The notes beneath the pieces were generated by a model. That model was not told where the DNA came from. It was given only the letters and a program-made list of their open reading frames with translations, and searched no databases. From DATFVJ01 sp963851085 (GTDB taxonomy: Bacteria > Actinomycetota > Actinomycetes > Streptosporangiales > Streptosporangiaceae), in contig CAWKNX010000021.1 of NCBI GenBank assembly GCA_963851085.1, positions 1-64,000 on the forward strand: a DNA stretch of 64,000 nt, written 5' to 3'. Position numbers and translations under genes: made by a program. Shown here in pieces: positions 1 to 9,054 of the stretch. The stretch's first letter is position 1. Every line of letters begins with the position of its first letter.

Positions 1-43
1 GCGCCGCTTCGCGGCGCACCCGTGGGGACGAAACTGGGCCCTG

Positions 44-316
44 CGGGTCCTCTCGCCGGCCGGGGGCTGTGGGCGGTTCGGCTGACACGGGTCGCGTGGG
101 TGGGCAGGCTTGAGCTGGCGTGCCGCCTGTCGTCACCGATTCGCTCTGGTCCGTTCGAGGCCGTGTTTGAGATTGGTGCGGGAGCCCTGTGTCGGGTACC
201 CCCCGTTGCTGCTGCGTGCGCGTGTGTCAGTCTCCTGTGCTGATCTTGGGGCTCCGGCGGGCGGTTCGCCTTACCCGTTGTTGCGAAGTGAGCCGTTGCA
301 GGAGGCGGGCGGGCGT
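44..316 (+). other. Non-coding left end of the IS110-type element
   Basis: No convincing protein is encoded between the left inverted-repeat arm and the transposase start. In IS110-family elements a non-coding end carries the bridge RNA that selects target and donor. This stretch or the shorter right end (1597-1758) is where one would be expected. I did not identify its loops. Confidence 0.35.
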
Positions 317-1596
317 ATGAGAGTGATGTATGAGCGGGTCGCCGGGATCGACGTGCACAAGGACATGATCAAGGTCGGGTCCGCGTGCCGGGGCACCGGG
401 CGTGGACCCGCACCTCGGAGGTGCTGGAGTACCGGACCTTCTACGGGGTGCTGCAGATGATGGCCGCCGACCTGCGCAAGCGGGGCGTCACCCATGTGGT
501 GATGGAGGCCAGCGGGGTGTACACCGAGCCGGTGTACTACGCGCTGATGGAGCAGGACTTCGAGCAGGTCGCGGTGATCAACCCGGCGCACGCCAAGGCG
601 CTGAAAGGGCACAAGACGGATGCCAAAGACGCGCTGCGGCTGGCGGAGTTGTTCGAGTGCGGGCTGCTGCGCGGCAGCTACATCCCGCCGCAGGAGCTGA
701 AGGACCTGCGGGACCTGACCCGCTACCGGACCAAGACCGTGCAGGCCCGCACGTCGGAGATCCAGCGGCTGGCCAAGGCGCTGGAATCGGCGGGGATCAA
801 GCTGGACTCGGTGGCGTCGGACCTGACCGGCAGGTCCGCGACGGCGATGATCGAGGCGCTGATCGATGGGGAGCGGCGCGGGCGGGTGCTGGCGGACCTG
901 GCGATCGGCCGGATGCGCACCGCTGGCAAGCTGGCCGACCTGTCCCAGGCGCTGACGGGCCGGTTCACCGATCACCACGGGATGCTGTGCCGGCTGCACC
1001 TGGACCGGATCACGCTGTTCAACACCGCGGTCTGCGGCCTGGAGCAGAAGATCGCCCTCAAGGTGACCCCGTACCAGCGCGAGCTGGAGCTGCTGAAGTC
1101 GATCGACGGGTTCGGCGATGCGGTGGCGCAGGCGTGGCTGGCCGAGATCGGCCCGGCCCCCCACGAGTATTTCGGCAGCCACGAAAAGCTGGCCTCCTGG
1201 GTCACGCTGTGCCCCGGCAACCACATGAGTGCCGGAAAGCGCTCGCACGGCCATACCGGCAAGGCCGGCGCCTACATCAAGCCGATGCTCGTGCAGGCCG
1301 CCTGGTCGGCGATCCGGACCGGGGGCCGGCTGCAGGCCAGGTTTCACAGGCTGGTGCGCCGGTTCGGCGGCCCGAAGAACCGGGCCGCGGTGAAGAAGGC
1401 GATCCTCGCGATCGCCCACACCCTGCTGAAGATCGCCTATCAGGTGCTCAAGAGCGGCAAGCCGTACCAGGACCCCGGCGCCGACTTCTACGCCAAGCGG
1501 GAGTCTCCCGAGCAGCGCCGCGCCTACCTGCTGCGGCAACTGGAAAAGCTCAGCCCCGGCTGCACCATCACCATCACCCCCGCGGAGGCCGCCTGA
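317..1596 (+). pseudogene. IS110-family transposase, frameshifted
   Basis: The reading frame starts at ATG 317 behind an AGGAGG box and gives the RuvC-like N-terminus with GIDVHKD. One base is missing near 377-378, and the rest continues in another frame from about 379 to the stop at 1596. The downstream frame has the other acidic motifs (VVMEASGVY, HKTDAKDA) and the C-terminal Transposase_20 region with SAGKRSHGHTGKAG. Without the lesion the protein would be about 426 residues, normal for the family. Translation could restart at GTG 385, but that product lacks the first catalytic Asp. A sequencing error in the G-rich run is the alternative explanation. Confidence 0.85.
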
Positions 1597-1826
1597 CAAT
1601 GCCAGCGCCATGCCTGGCGCCGGCATTGCTCGCTGCCGCTGGCCGCGGACTCGCCGCCGCGCGCTCTCCCAGCGGGCAGTCCTGAGCACCGCTCATACAA
1701 CACATCTCACGAAACCCTCGCCGACATCACGGGCCAGGGTTCGCCGCCGCGCGCCTGGCAGGGCCCAGTTTCGTGTCAGCGTTGGGCGGCGTAAGGCCGC
1801 CCATGCCGACGCTTCAGGGAGTGATC

Positions 1827-2177
1827 ATGCCACACCCCATCGTTCACGCGGAGATACGCTCGACGGACCCGGATGCGACCCGCAGGTTCTTCGGTGACCT
1901 GCTCGGCTGGACGTACCCGGCCGAGGGCGCGATCCCCGGCTACACCTTCGTCGATACCGGTGTGCCCGATGCGCTGTACACCGCCATCAGCCCGCTTCAG
2001 GGCGGCTCCGATCTCGTCACGTTCTTCGTTGGGGTGGATGACATCAACGGCGTCGTCGACCAGGCCAAGAAGCTCGGCGGCCAGGTCGTGCAGGAACCGC
2101 ACCAAGCGCCCGGGGTGACCTTCGCACTGATCGCAGATCCGCAGGGTCACGTCGTCGGGCTGGCTCAGCAGGGCTGA
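1827..2177 (+). CDS. VOC (glyoxalase/bleomycin-resistance) family protein
   Basis: This 116-residue protein has the single-domain VOC pattern: HAEIRSTDPDATRRFFGDLLGW at the N-terminus, then a FFVGVDDINGVVDQAKKLGG half and a C-terminal IADPQGHVVGLAQ. Start ATG 1827 is chosen because a CAGGGAG box lies just upstream and the VOC fold begins here; the longer reading from 1773 adds only low-complexity sequence. VOC proteins bind a metal and act as lyases, dioxygenases or drug-binding proteins. The substrate cannot be predicted. It stands alone between the IS element and a sigma-factor pair. Confidence 0.85.
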   Translation: MPHPIVHAEIRSTDPDATRRFFGDLLGWTYPAEGAIPGYTFVDTGVPDALYTAISPLQGGSDLVTFFVGVDDINGVVDQAKKLGGQVVQEPHQAPGVTFALIADPQGHVVGLAQQG

Positions 2178-2333
2178 AGCGCCGCCGGAGCTGTCCAGGC
2201 GGGCCACGCCGTCTGGACAGCCGTGGCCCCGGATGGCCAGCGAGCACTGCTGACACAGTCAGCGTGGAACAGACGGGTTCTAACATCCCTAATCCGCTGC
2301 GGATTACGAGCGCTGGTGCCGATACTCGCCTGT

Positions 2334-2888
2334 GTGATCGGCGAGCAGTTCGCGGCCGTTGTGGCCGCCGCGCAGGCTGGCGGTGAGGCTGCCTTTTCCG
2401 TGCTGTGGCGCGACGGTAACCCGGCGCTGTTGCGGTACCTGCGGGTGGTCGCGCCTGACGCTGCCGAGGACGTCGCGGCGGAGACGTGGGTGCAGGTGGT
2501 CCGAGGTCTGTCCGGCTTCTGCGGGGACGAGCAGGCGTGGCGGTCCTGGCTGTTCACGACGGCACGCCGCCGGGCGATCGATGAGGGCCGCCGTCGTTCC
2601 CGGCACCCGGCGGTGTCGCTGGCCGAGGTGCGTGGGGCCCAGGAGCCGAGGACGCAGGATGCCGCCGGGCTGGCGATGGAGAATCTCGGCACGGCGGCGG
2701 CGATCGCGACGATATCGGCGCTGCCGCCTCTTCAGGCTGAGGTGATCTTGCTACGGGTACTGGCTGGCCTGGACACTGAGGCGGTGGCCCGGATAGTGGG
2801 CCGAAGCCCGGGCGCGGTGCGCGTTGCTGCCCATCGGGGCCTGCGGCGGCTTGCGCAGACCCTGGCTGTGACCGGAGTAACGCTGTGA
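2334..2888 (+). CDS. ECF-type RNA polymerase sigma factor
   Basis: The product (about 184 residues from GTG 2334) has a sigma-70 region 2 (LLRYLRVVAPDAAEDVAAETWVQV, then WLFTTARRRAID) and a region 4 helix-turn-helix (LPPLQAEVILLRVLAGLDTEAVARIVGRSPGAVRVAAHRGLRRL). The in-frame extension to 2223 does not resemble the family, so the GTG start is preferred. The stop overlaps the start of the next gene (GTGA), which implies translational coupling to a membrane partner that may act as its anti-sigma factor. The regulon is unknown. Confidence 0.88.
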   Translation: MIGEQFAAVVAAAQAGGEAAFSVLWRDGNPALLRYLRVVAPDAAEDVAAETWVQVVRGLSGFCGDEQAWRSWLFTTARRRAIDEGRRRSRHPAVSLAEVRGAQEPRTQDAAGLAMENLGTAAAIATISALPPLQAEVILLRVLAGLDTEAVARIVGRSPGAVRVAAHRGLRRLAQTLAVTGVTL

Positions 2889-3691
2889 CCGGCCGTGGCG
2901 TTTGTGACGGTGACATGCCGAACTTCCCGTGGTCAGCAGGGCGTGGCGACATTCCCCCGGTCGGGGACCCCGCCTACGACGCGCTGCTCGAAGCGAACCA
3001 TTTGCCTCAGGACGCGGCCGGAGGGCTGCGTCCCACGGCGGACGTCATCGCCGCCCTCAACGGGGCGCCGGTGGCAGCGGAACTGGCGGCCGAGGCGACC
3101 GCCCTTGCGGTGTTCCGCACCAGGTCCGGCAGGTCAGCCGAACCCGCCGGATCACGCCGTCACCGGCATCCTTTGCTCTCGCGGCTCAGCGGCAAGCTCG
3201 CCGCGGCCGCCGCGGCCGGGGCAGTCACCCTGGGCGGCGTGGCCGCCGCAGCCTACGCCGGTGCCCTGCCCGTCCCGGTGCAAAAACTCGCTCATGACAT
3301 CATCGGCGCACCCTCGGCGCACCGCACCGCGAACCGCACGCACCCGGCGCATCCGGGGGCGCTGACGGGGCCGGACACGGCGGGTCACACGGCATACGGT
3401 CTGTGCACCGCGTACGCGCAGCTGAAGGCACGTGGCAACGCCCAGCAGAAGGCGGTCGCCTTCCGCAACCTCGCTGCTGCGGCAGGCGGGGCGGCCAACG
3501 TCACGGCGTATTGCACGCGAGTGACCCAGCCCAGCCCGACCCCCACCGGCACGGCGGCCAGCAACCCCGCCCATCCCACCGGCAAGCCGACCACCCATCC
3601 CACCCACCCCGCGCACCCCGCCCACCCCACGCACCCTGCCCACCCCACGCACCCCGCCCACCCCACCGGCAAGCCGACCAGCCACCCCTAA
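2885..3691 (+). CDS. Putative membrane-anchored sigma-factor partner with HPT-rich tail
   Basis: A 268-residue protein coupled to the upstream sigma factor. Residues 1-100 are soluble, followed by a single Ala/Gly-rich membrane segment at about 103-128 and an outer region with Cys residues (YGLCTAYAQLKARGN, VTAYCTRV). The last 45 residues are tandem His-Pro-Ala/Thr repeats built from CAC-CC units. The layout fits an anti-sigma-like regulator with an extracytoplasmic sensor, but no zinc-binding anti-sigma motif is visible. An internal ATG at 2915 is an alternative start. The repeat tail may vary in length between strains. Confidence 0.7.
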   Translation: MTGRGVCDGDMPNFPWSAGRGDIPPVGDPAYDALLEANHLPQDAAGGLRPTADVIAALNGAPVAAELAAEATALAVFRTRSGRSAEPAGSRRHRHPLLSRLSGKLAAAAAAGAVTLGGVAAAAYAGALPVPVQKLAHDIIGAPSAHRTANRTHPAHPGALTGPDTAGHTAYGLCTAYAQLKARGNAQQKAVAFRNLAAAAGGAANVTAYCTRVTQPSPTPTGTAASNPAHPTGKPTTHPTHPAHPAHPTHPAHPTHPAHPTGKPTSHP

Positions 3692-3786
3692 CTATCCTCC
3701 CGACGCACAGCCGGCCGTGATTTCGGACGGTTCCTCCAGGCGTGTTCTGTCTCAACTTCAATTGGCCACCGCTGCCGTCGCTAACG

Positions 3787-5973
3787 TCACGGCAGGGGAC
3801 CGGGGGGGCCTGGCGATGCCGGAAGCTGCGGCCTTGCCGAGAAGATCCCGGCTCGGCTGATGGGCTCCCAGCGCTGCCGGGTTCCCCGCAGCGCGGTCAT
3901 CATCGATTGAACGGTGACCAGGTACAGCAACTGCCGGTAGACGACCTGCTGCAGCGGCAGCGCCCACAGTGTCCGCAACCGTTCCCCATCCAGCCGCAGC
4001 GCGTATCCGCAGGCCAGCATCTGCGCCGCGGTGAATGCCAGCCAGAATCCGGCGACCTTCAGCGGGCTGAGGAAGATCAAGCCGTAGATCATCGCGAGGT
4101 CCACGACCGGCGCGACCAGCGGCAGCAGCACGTGGAAGAGCGTGAGATATGTCAGGCAGCGTCGGCCGAACCTGCCGGACGGGCCGTGCTCGACCACCGC
4201 CCGCCGGTGCTTCCACATGGACTGCATGGTGCCGTAGCACCAGCGGTAGCGCTGCCGCCACAACTGGCGCAGGCCGGAGGGTGCCTCCGTCCAGGCGATC
4301 GCTGTTTCCTCGTACGTCACCCGCCACCCGCATCGGCCGATGGCCATGGTCAGATCGGTGTCCTCGGCGAGCGTGTCGCCGCTCAGCCCACCTGCCTCCG
4401 CGAGCGCCGCACGCCGGAACGCGCCGATGGCGCCGGGAACAGTGGGGATGGTGCCGAGAATGTCGAACATCCGCCGATCGAGGTTGAAGCCCATGACGTA
4501 TTCGAGGTGCTGCCACCGGCCGAGGATGCCCATCCGGTTGCCCACCTTGGTGTTGCCACTCACCGCGCCGACAGCCGGATCATCCAGCCGGTCCGCCAGG
4601 CGGGTGAGCGTGTCCGGCTGGAAGACCGTGTCACCGTCAACGAGCACGAGGACGTCATGGCGGGCCTCACCGATACCGCGGTTCAGCGCCGCGGGCTTGC
4701 CTGCGTTCGGCTGTGTGATCACACGGACGTTGCGTAACCCGAGCTTCCGGACGATGTCCGCCGTGCCGTCGGTGGAGCCATCGTCGACCACAATCACCTC
4801 GAGGTCGCCGTCGTAACTGCTGGCCACCATCGAGTCCACGGTCGCCGCGATCCCCGCCGCCTCGTTGTACGCCGGGACCACGACGGAGACGCCGGGCGCG
4901 TGCCACGGGAGGTTCCGCGAGCGCCGCGCCCTGGCGGCGCGGCGCCGGTGCGCGCGGGCGAAGCAGGCCAGCAGCAGCACGCGCGCGACCGTCAGCACGC
5001 TGGCCACCACGAGCATGAACGCCAGCACGGCGACGGCATGGTCGGCCGCCTGCTGGGTGGTGACCAGCGCGAAGCCGGCGAGGCGCTGACCGGGGGCGGC
5101 CGGCGTGTCCGCCGCCGGAGCCCCAAGCCCGCCGGTGACGGTCACGAACCGGTACCCTCTTGCCCGCAGCCGGGTGATGATCTGCGGCAGCGCCCGGACG
5201 GTCTCGCTCCGGTTCCCGCCCGAGTCGTGCATCATGATGATCGCGCCCTGGCCCCCCCGGGGCATGGCCGACGCCACGATCCGGGCCACCCCGGGCCGTG
5301 CCCAGTCGCGGGTGTCCAGACTGTCCAGCACGATGAGGTACCCGTCCCGGGCAGCCTGTTGGTAGGCGCGCCAGTCCGCGGCGGTGACCGCGTCCGGCCC
5401 GCCGCAGTAGGGCGGGCGCAGCAGGCTGGTGCGCACGCCCGCCGCGCCGGCCAACGCGTTCTGGGTGAGGGTGAGCTCCAGTTGCTCCCGCCACCCCCCG
5501 CCGGTCAGGTTGAAGTGGGTATAGGTGTGCGACCCGACCTCGTCACCATCCCGCAGCTCCTCGCGTACCAGCCCCGGGTAGCTGGCCGCGTGCGCACCTA
5601 CCAGGAAGAACGTGGCCCGCACGTGGTAGCGGCGGAGAATGGCGAGGATCTGCGGTGTCCAGGCCGGGTCCGGCCCGTCATCGAAGGTCAGCGCGACCGC
5701 GCGGGGCGGCATCGAGTAGCTGCCCGGGCGGGCACCGGTGGCATTGATGACAGGCCCGCCATTTGTCACTGCTCCGGGCGCCGGTGGGCCGCCCGGCGTG
5801 GCCTGGACGGCGGTGGAGCTGCTCTCGCCGAGCACGCCGTGGGTGTAGCCCTCGGCCAGCAGGCCGATGGCGATCACCAGCATCGCCAGGCTGACCAAGA
5901 GCCAGTGCCCCCGCGGAGACCGGATCCTTGCGTGCCTCGGCTGGTCCGGCGCAGCCCCTCGGCTACGGGACAT
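3787..5973 (-). CDS. Polysaccharide deacetylase / family 2 glycosyltransferase fusion
   Basis: A 728-residue membrane protein. A membrane segment near residues 24-42 is followed by a NodB deacetylase domain with TFDDGPD, SHTYTH and RPPYCGG metal and catalytic motifs. A second membrane segment near 310-335 leads to a processive GT2 domain with DDGSTDG, DGDT, EDTD and QRYRW, then C-terminal membrane helices. This order fits synthesis, export and de-N-acetylation of a beta-linked GlcNAc-type polymer, as in PgaC/hyaluronan-synthase-like enzymes joined to a NodB domain. The gene overlaps the end of the upstream Pro/Ser-rich protein by 11 bases, so the two are probably co-translated. Confidence 0.9.
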   Translation of the reverse strand: MSRSRGAAPDQPRHARIRSPRGHWLLVSLAMLVIAIGLLAEGYTHGVLGESSSTAVQATPGGPPAPGAVTNGGPVINATGARPGSYSMPPRAVALTFDDGPDPAWTPQILAILRRYHVRATFFLVGAHAASYPGLVREELRDGDEVGSHTYTHFNLTGGGWREQLELTLTQNALAGAAGVRTSLLRPPYCGGPDAVTAADWRAYQQAARDGYLIVLDSLDTRDWARPGVARIVASAMPRGGQGAIIMMHDSGGNRSETVRALPQIITRLRARGYRFVTVTGGLGAPAADTPAAPGQRLAGFALVTTQQAADHAVAVLAFMLVVASVLTVARVLLLACFARAHRRRAARARRSRNLPWHAPGVSVVVPAYNEAAGIAATVDSMVASSYDGDLEVIVVDDGSTDGTADIVRKLGLRNVRVITQPNAGKPAALNRGIGEARHDVLVLVDGDTVFQPDTLTRLADRLDDPAVGAVSGNTKVGNRMGILGRWQHLEYVMGFNLDRRMFDILGTIPTVPGAIGAFRRAALAEAGGLSGDTLAEDTDLTMAIGRCGWRVTYEETAIAWTEAPSGLRQLWRQRYRWCYGTMQSMWKHRRAVVEHGPSGRFGRRCLTYLTLFHVLLPLVAPVVDLAMIYGLIFLSPLKVAGFWLAFTAAQMLACGYALRLDGERLRTLWALPLQQVVYRQLLYLVTVQSMMTALRGTRQRWEPISRAGIFSARPQLPASPGPPGPLP

Positions 5974-6442
5974 GGGAGCGCCCGGAGGGGGAGGGCCCGG
6001 GGGTTGTCGTGCGGTTACGCCCTGGAGGTGTCTTGCCGGCCGGATTGGTCGAAGCCGGCGAGGTGCGCGGGCTGGTCACGGGCGGGGAAGAGCTTCCGGG
6101 CGGGGAAGAGCTTCCGGGCGGGGATGGGGACCGGTCCGGGGACGGCGTCGGCGATGGCATGACCGTGGGCGCGGGATGTACCTGGGAGGGGGCAGCCCCG
6201 GCGGCGATCGGCCCTCCCGTCGCCGCCCGCGCCTGGCCCGGGGTCACAGTGGCCTGCGGGTGCACAGCGGCCCACGGGATGAACGGCGCCCTCGGCCCGC
6301 CGAGCAGCCCCACAGCCACCACCGCCAGGCAGCTGACCAGGGCGGCCGCAAAGCAGATCCCCGCGCGGCGCATGCGCCGCTGCCGCCGCCCTGTTGGATC
6401 GGCGAATACCGGCGTCTGATCCGCGAGCCGTGCGTTCCCCAT
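5963..6442 (-). CDS. Single-pass membrane protein with Pro/Ser-rich tail
   Basis: About 159 residues from ATG 6442: a basic N-terminus (GRRQRRMRRAG), one hydrophobic helix (ICFAAALVSCLAVVAVGLLGG), then a low-complexity Pro/Ser/Thr-rich tail with a duplicated PPGSSS unit. The topology suggests an outside wall-spanning stalk. It is the first gene of a pair with the deacetylase/glycosyltransferase fusion, so a role in the same cell-surface polymer system is inferred. Reading frames extend upstream to 6556, but that part looks non-coding. Confidence 0.65.
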   Translation of the reverse strand: MGNARLADQTPVFADPTGRRQRRMRRAGICFAAALVSCLAVVAVGLLGGPRAPFIPWAAVHPQATVTPGQARAATGGPIAAGAAPSQVHPAPTVMPSPTPSPDRSPSPPGSSSPPGSSSPPVTSPRTSPASTNPAGKTPPGRNRTTTPGPSPSGRSHVP

Positions 6443-6829
6443 CGCTCGCCCCGTTCCTCGTATCCGGCCTGACCTGGACAGTTCCGGGCGCCGAGTCCTG
6501 TAACCGTCGCCTGTCGATGCCTGCGCCAGGAGCGGGTTGCCGGCCACCTGGGGCAACCAGGGAGGCAGGGAAGGATCGGCATGTCAGCAGGAGAACCGCC
6601 GTTCCGGCTCAGATCGTTACACCTCGCTGCGATCAGCGACCCACCCCGGCCGCCCCGGCCCACCTCCTGGAGCCCTGCGAGATCCGCGCATTCATCCAGG
6701 GCGCCAAGTCCGGTCTCGCCGACGGCCTCCTGGCCGGCACGCCAGGCCCCGGGTCAGGGGGGTGGCAATCGGGGGCAGAGCCGAACAGCGCGGCCGTGTC
6801 GCGGGCGGGGGCTGGGTGGCCGGCGTAAC

Positions 6830-8311
6830 GTGAACCTGGTGTCACAGGAACTCGGAGCGTGGTTACGCCAGCAGCGGCAGTCCCGGAGCTGGAACGTGCC
6901 AGAGATGACCCGCCGGTTGCGTCACGCCGCCAGGGCGTCCGGCGACAACCTGCCTGCCAACGAATGCCTCTTCGCGATGATCCGGCGGTGGGAACGCGGC
7001 GAAACCGGCGTCTCGGAACGCTACCGGCTGCACTATGGCAAAGCCTTCGGCATCACACCGGAACAGTTCGGCCCCGCCGAACCGGCCGGCCCGCCGCAGC
7101 CGCCCCCGGGCGGCTCGCCGCGCCACGGCGCCGCCGTGCCTGCCGGTCCCGCTGGCAGTGTCCCGGCAGGGGTGGTGGTGCAGTGCGCCGCGCTGCTACC
7201 TGGTGTCACCGGCCCGCCCTCGTCACCCGCCGTCGCCTACCGTTGGGTCCAGGAGCCAGGTTCGGGTGGTTCCGGGATCGAGCGAGAGGTGCTGATGGCG
7301 GCACACGAGGGCGGCGGGCACGCTGAACAGGCCGAACGGCGCGACATCGGCGACGCCACCCTTGAGCAACTCCACGCTGACATGGTCCGGCTCGCCCACG
7401 AGTACGAAGTTGGGGAAACCCTCCCGGCGTTCCGGGAAATGCGTGCGCTGCGCGGCCGGATATACGCATTACTTGATCGGCGGCTATGGCCCCGCGACGC
7501 TACCGACCTTTATCTGTTCGTCGGCTGCCTCAACGCACTCATGGCTGCCGCGGCCAAGAACCTCGGCTTCCCGCAAGCAGCCGAAGAGCTGATCCGGTCC
7601 GGTTGGGCGTACGCGATCGCGATCGACCACCGGCCCCTGATGGCGTGGCTGCGAATGGATGCGGCATACGTCGCCTACTGGAACGGCAAACCACGCCAAA
7701 GTCGCGATCTCGCCCGGAGCGGGCTTGAGTACCTGCGCGATGGGCAGAACGCCGCCCAGCTTCACCTTCATGAAGGGCTCGCCGCAGCACGCCTCGGCGA
7801 CGCGCGCGGGGCGCGCTTGGCGATCGCCGCCGCACATGAGGCCAGACACCGTGAGCACTACGACGAGCTGCTGGAAATCGGCGGTGAGTTCGGGTTCTCT
7901 CGTGCGGCCCAGCATTACTATGCCGGGTTCACGCTGATCGAGATCCCGGAGGCCGAGACCGAGGCGATCGCCGAACTTGAGCAGGCGGGGGAGCTTTACG
8001 TAACCGCACCAGGACCGGGCGAGCATTACAGCTACCGCTGTGAGGCGCAAGCACGTATCGATTTGGCCACAGCACGGCTTCGTGTTGGCCAGCTCGAGGC
8101 CGCCTTAGCAGCGGTGGAGCCGGTGCTTTCCCTGTCGCCAGGTAAGCGCGTCGACACGCTCCCCGAGCGTTTCCGCGCCGTCCGCGCAGAGCTGGCTGGT
8201 GCGCGCTACCAAGGGTCAGTGCAGGCCAACGAGCTTGATGAGCGGATCGAGGAGTTCTGCGGCCTTACCGGCGCCACCAGCCTGCCCGGTCTACCCAGCG
8301 GTCCTAATTGA
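6830..8311 (+). CDS. XRE-family regulator with TPR-like C-terminal region
   Basis: About 494 residues from GTG 6830. The N-terminus has a helix-turn-helix of the type common in actinobacteria (LGAWLRQQRQSRSWNVPEM through RRWERGETGVSERYRLHYGKAFG). After a Pro-rich linker comes a long alpha-helical region (about 160-490) with TPR-like repeats such as RDLARSGLEYLRDGQNAAQ and LATARLRVGQLEAALAAVEP. Proteins of this design are DNA-binding regulators that may sense a ligand or peptide through the repeat domain. No partner gene is adjacent. Longer upstream starts give unlikely sequence. Confidence 0.85.
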   Translation: MNLVSQELGAWLRQQRQSRSWNVPEMTRRLRHAARASGDNLPANECLFAMIRRWERGETGVSERYRLHYGKAFGITPEQFGPAEPAGPPQPPPGGSPRHGAAVPAGPAGSVPAGVVVQCAALLPGVTGPPSSPAVAYRWVQEPGSGGSGIEREVLMAAHEGGGHAEQAERRDIGDATLEQLHADMVRLAHEYEVGETLPAFREMRALRGRIYALLDRRLWPRDATDLYLFVGCLNALMAAAAKNLGFPQAAEELIRSGWAYAIAIDHRPLMAWLRMDAAYVAYWNGKPRQSRDLARSGLEYLRDGQNAAQLHLHEGLAAARLGDARGARLAIAAAHEARHREHYDELLEIGGEFGFSRAAQHYYAGFTLIEIPEAETEAIAELEQAGELYVTAPGPGEHYSYRCEAQARIDLATARLRVGQLEAALAAVEPVLSLSPGKRVDTLPERFRAVRAELAGARYQGSVQANELDERIEEFCGLTGATSLPGLPSGPN

Positions 8312-8519
8312 CCAGCGCCGGCGGAGGCGTTCCGGGCCGCCACTGGTGAGGACGTTCCCGCGTGGATGAAGGAACCGCCCGGCTCTGGCGAGCCGGCCGG
8401 GTAGATCGGCTGTGTCCGGCGAGGGGGTCGGCTCAGCGCAGCCAGCAGGGTACGAGGCTGGGGACCGCGTGGTCGATATCCTGTGATATGGCCAGTACGC
8501 GACATCGGGCGGAGGCGCG

Positions 8520-9029
8520 ATGGACGATCGCGACAAGATGCGAGCCTCGGACGGCGACCGCGAGGAGGTCGTCAAACGGCTGCGCACCGCGCTGGAAGAC
8601 GGCCGCCTGAAGACGGATGAGTATCTTGACCGCATGGGGCTCGCTTACGAAGCGGTGACCTACGGCGATCTGGCCCCGCTGTACGGCGATCTGCCGGAGG
8701 CCAGCACGGTGGCGAAGCGGGAGGCGGCGGCGCCGGCTGCCACGGCTGCGCCCGCTGCGGCGCCGCAGGTTGTAGCTGCCCCGCCAGGTGTCTACGCCGC
8801 TCTGCCGACCGCGCTCAAGGTGCTGTGGACGATCTGGCTGGCCGCCGTGTCGATCAATGTGGTGGTCTGGATCCTGGTCAGCGGCACCACTGGCCACCTG
8901 ATCTACCCCTGGCCGCTGTGGGTGGCCGGCCCGTCCGGGGCCGCGCTGTTCGCCGTGTCGGCTGGCATCACGCAGGCCCGGCGCAGCCGCCGGTCCGCCG
9001 CGCGACGCCTGCCGGCCGGGAAGGGCTGA
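8520..9029 (+). CDS. DUF1707 (SHOCT-like) domain membrane protein
   Basis: 169 residues starting at ATG 8520, four bases after a GGAGG box. The N-terminal part is the DUF1707 signature (MRASDGDREEVVKRLRTAL and GRLKTDEYLDRMGLAYEA, ending in GDLAPLYGDLP), a short motif found at the start of many actinobacterial membrane proteins. An Ala-rich linker follows, then two membrane helices (about 103-123 and 128-150) and a basic tail. Its function is unknown. Confidence 0.85.
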   Translation: MDDRDKMRASDGDREEVVKRLRTALEDGRLKTDEYLDRMGLAYEAVTYGDLAPLYGDLPEASTVAKREAAAPAATAAPAAAPQVVAAPPGVYAALPTALKVLWTIWLAAVSINVVVWILVSGTTGHLIYPWPLWVAGPSGAALFAVSAGITQARRSRRSAARRLPAGKG

Positions 9030-9054
9030 GGCAGCTTTCCGGCGCCCGCTCGGG

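Larger units (their letters stand above)
28..1774 (+). mobile_element. IS110-family (IS1111-type) insertion sequence
   Basis: A perfect 16-bp inverted repeat, positions 28-43 and 1759-1774 (left arm ACGAAACTGGGCCCTG), encloses an IS110-type transposase gene. Subterminal inverted repeats are typical of the IS1111 subgroup of IS110; classical IS110 elements lack them. Just outside each arm is a strong hairpin (1-17, and about 1782-1800), so the element may sit in a palindromic target. The exact ends lie a few bases outside the arms and cannot be set from one copy. The transposase is frameshifted, so this copy is probably immobile by itself. Confidence 0.75.

Noticed and set aside
271..1689. Long minus-strand reading frame across the transposase
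   Set aside because: It mirrors the IS110 gene, is rich in Arg, Gly and His repeats and has no family motif. High GC content keeps antisense frames open.
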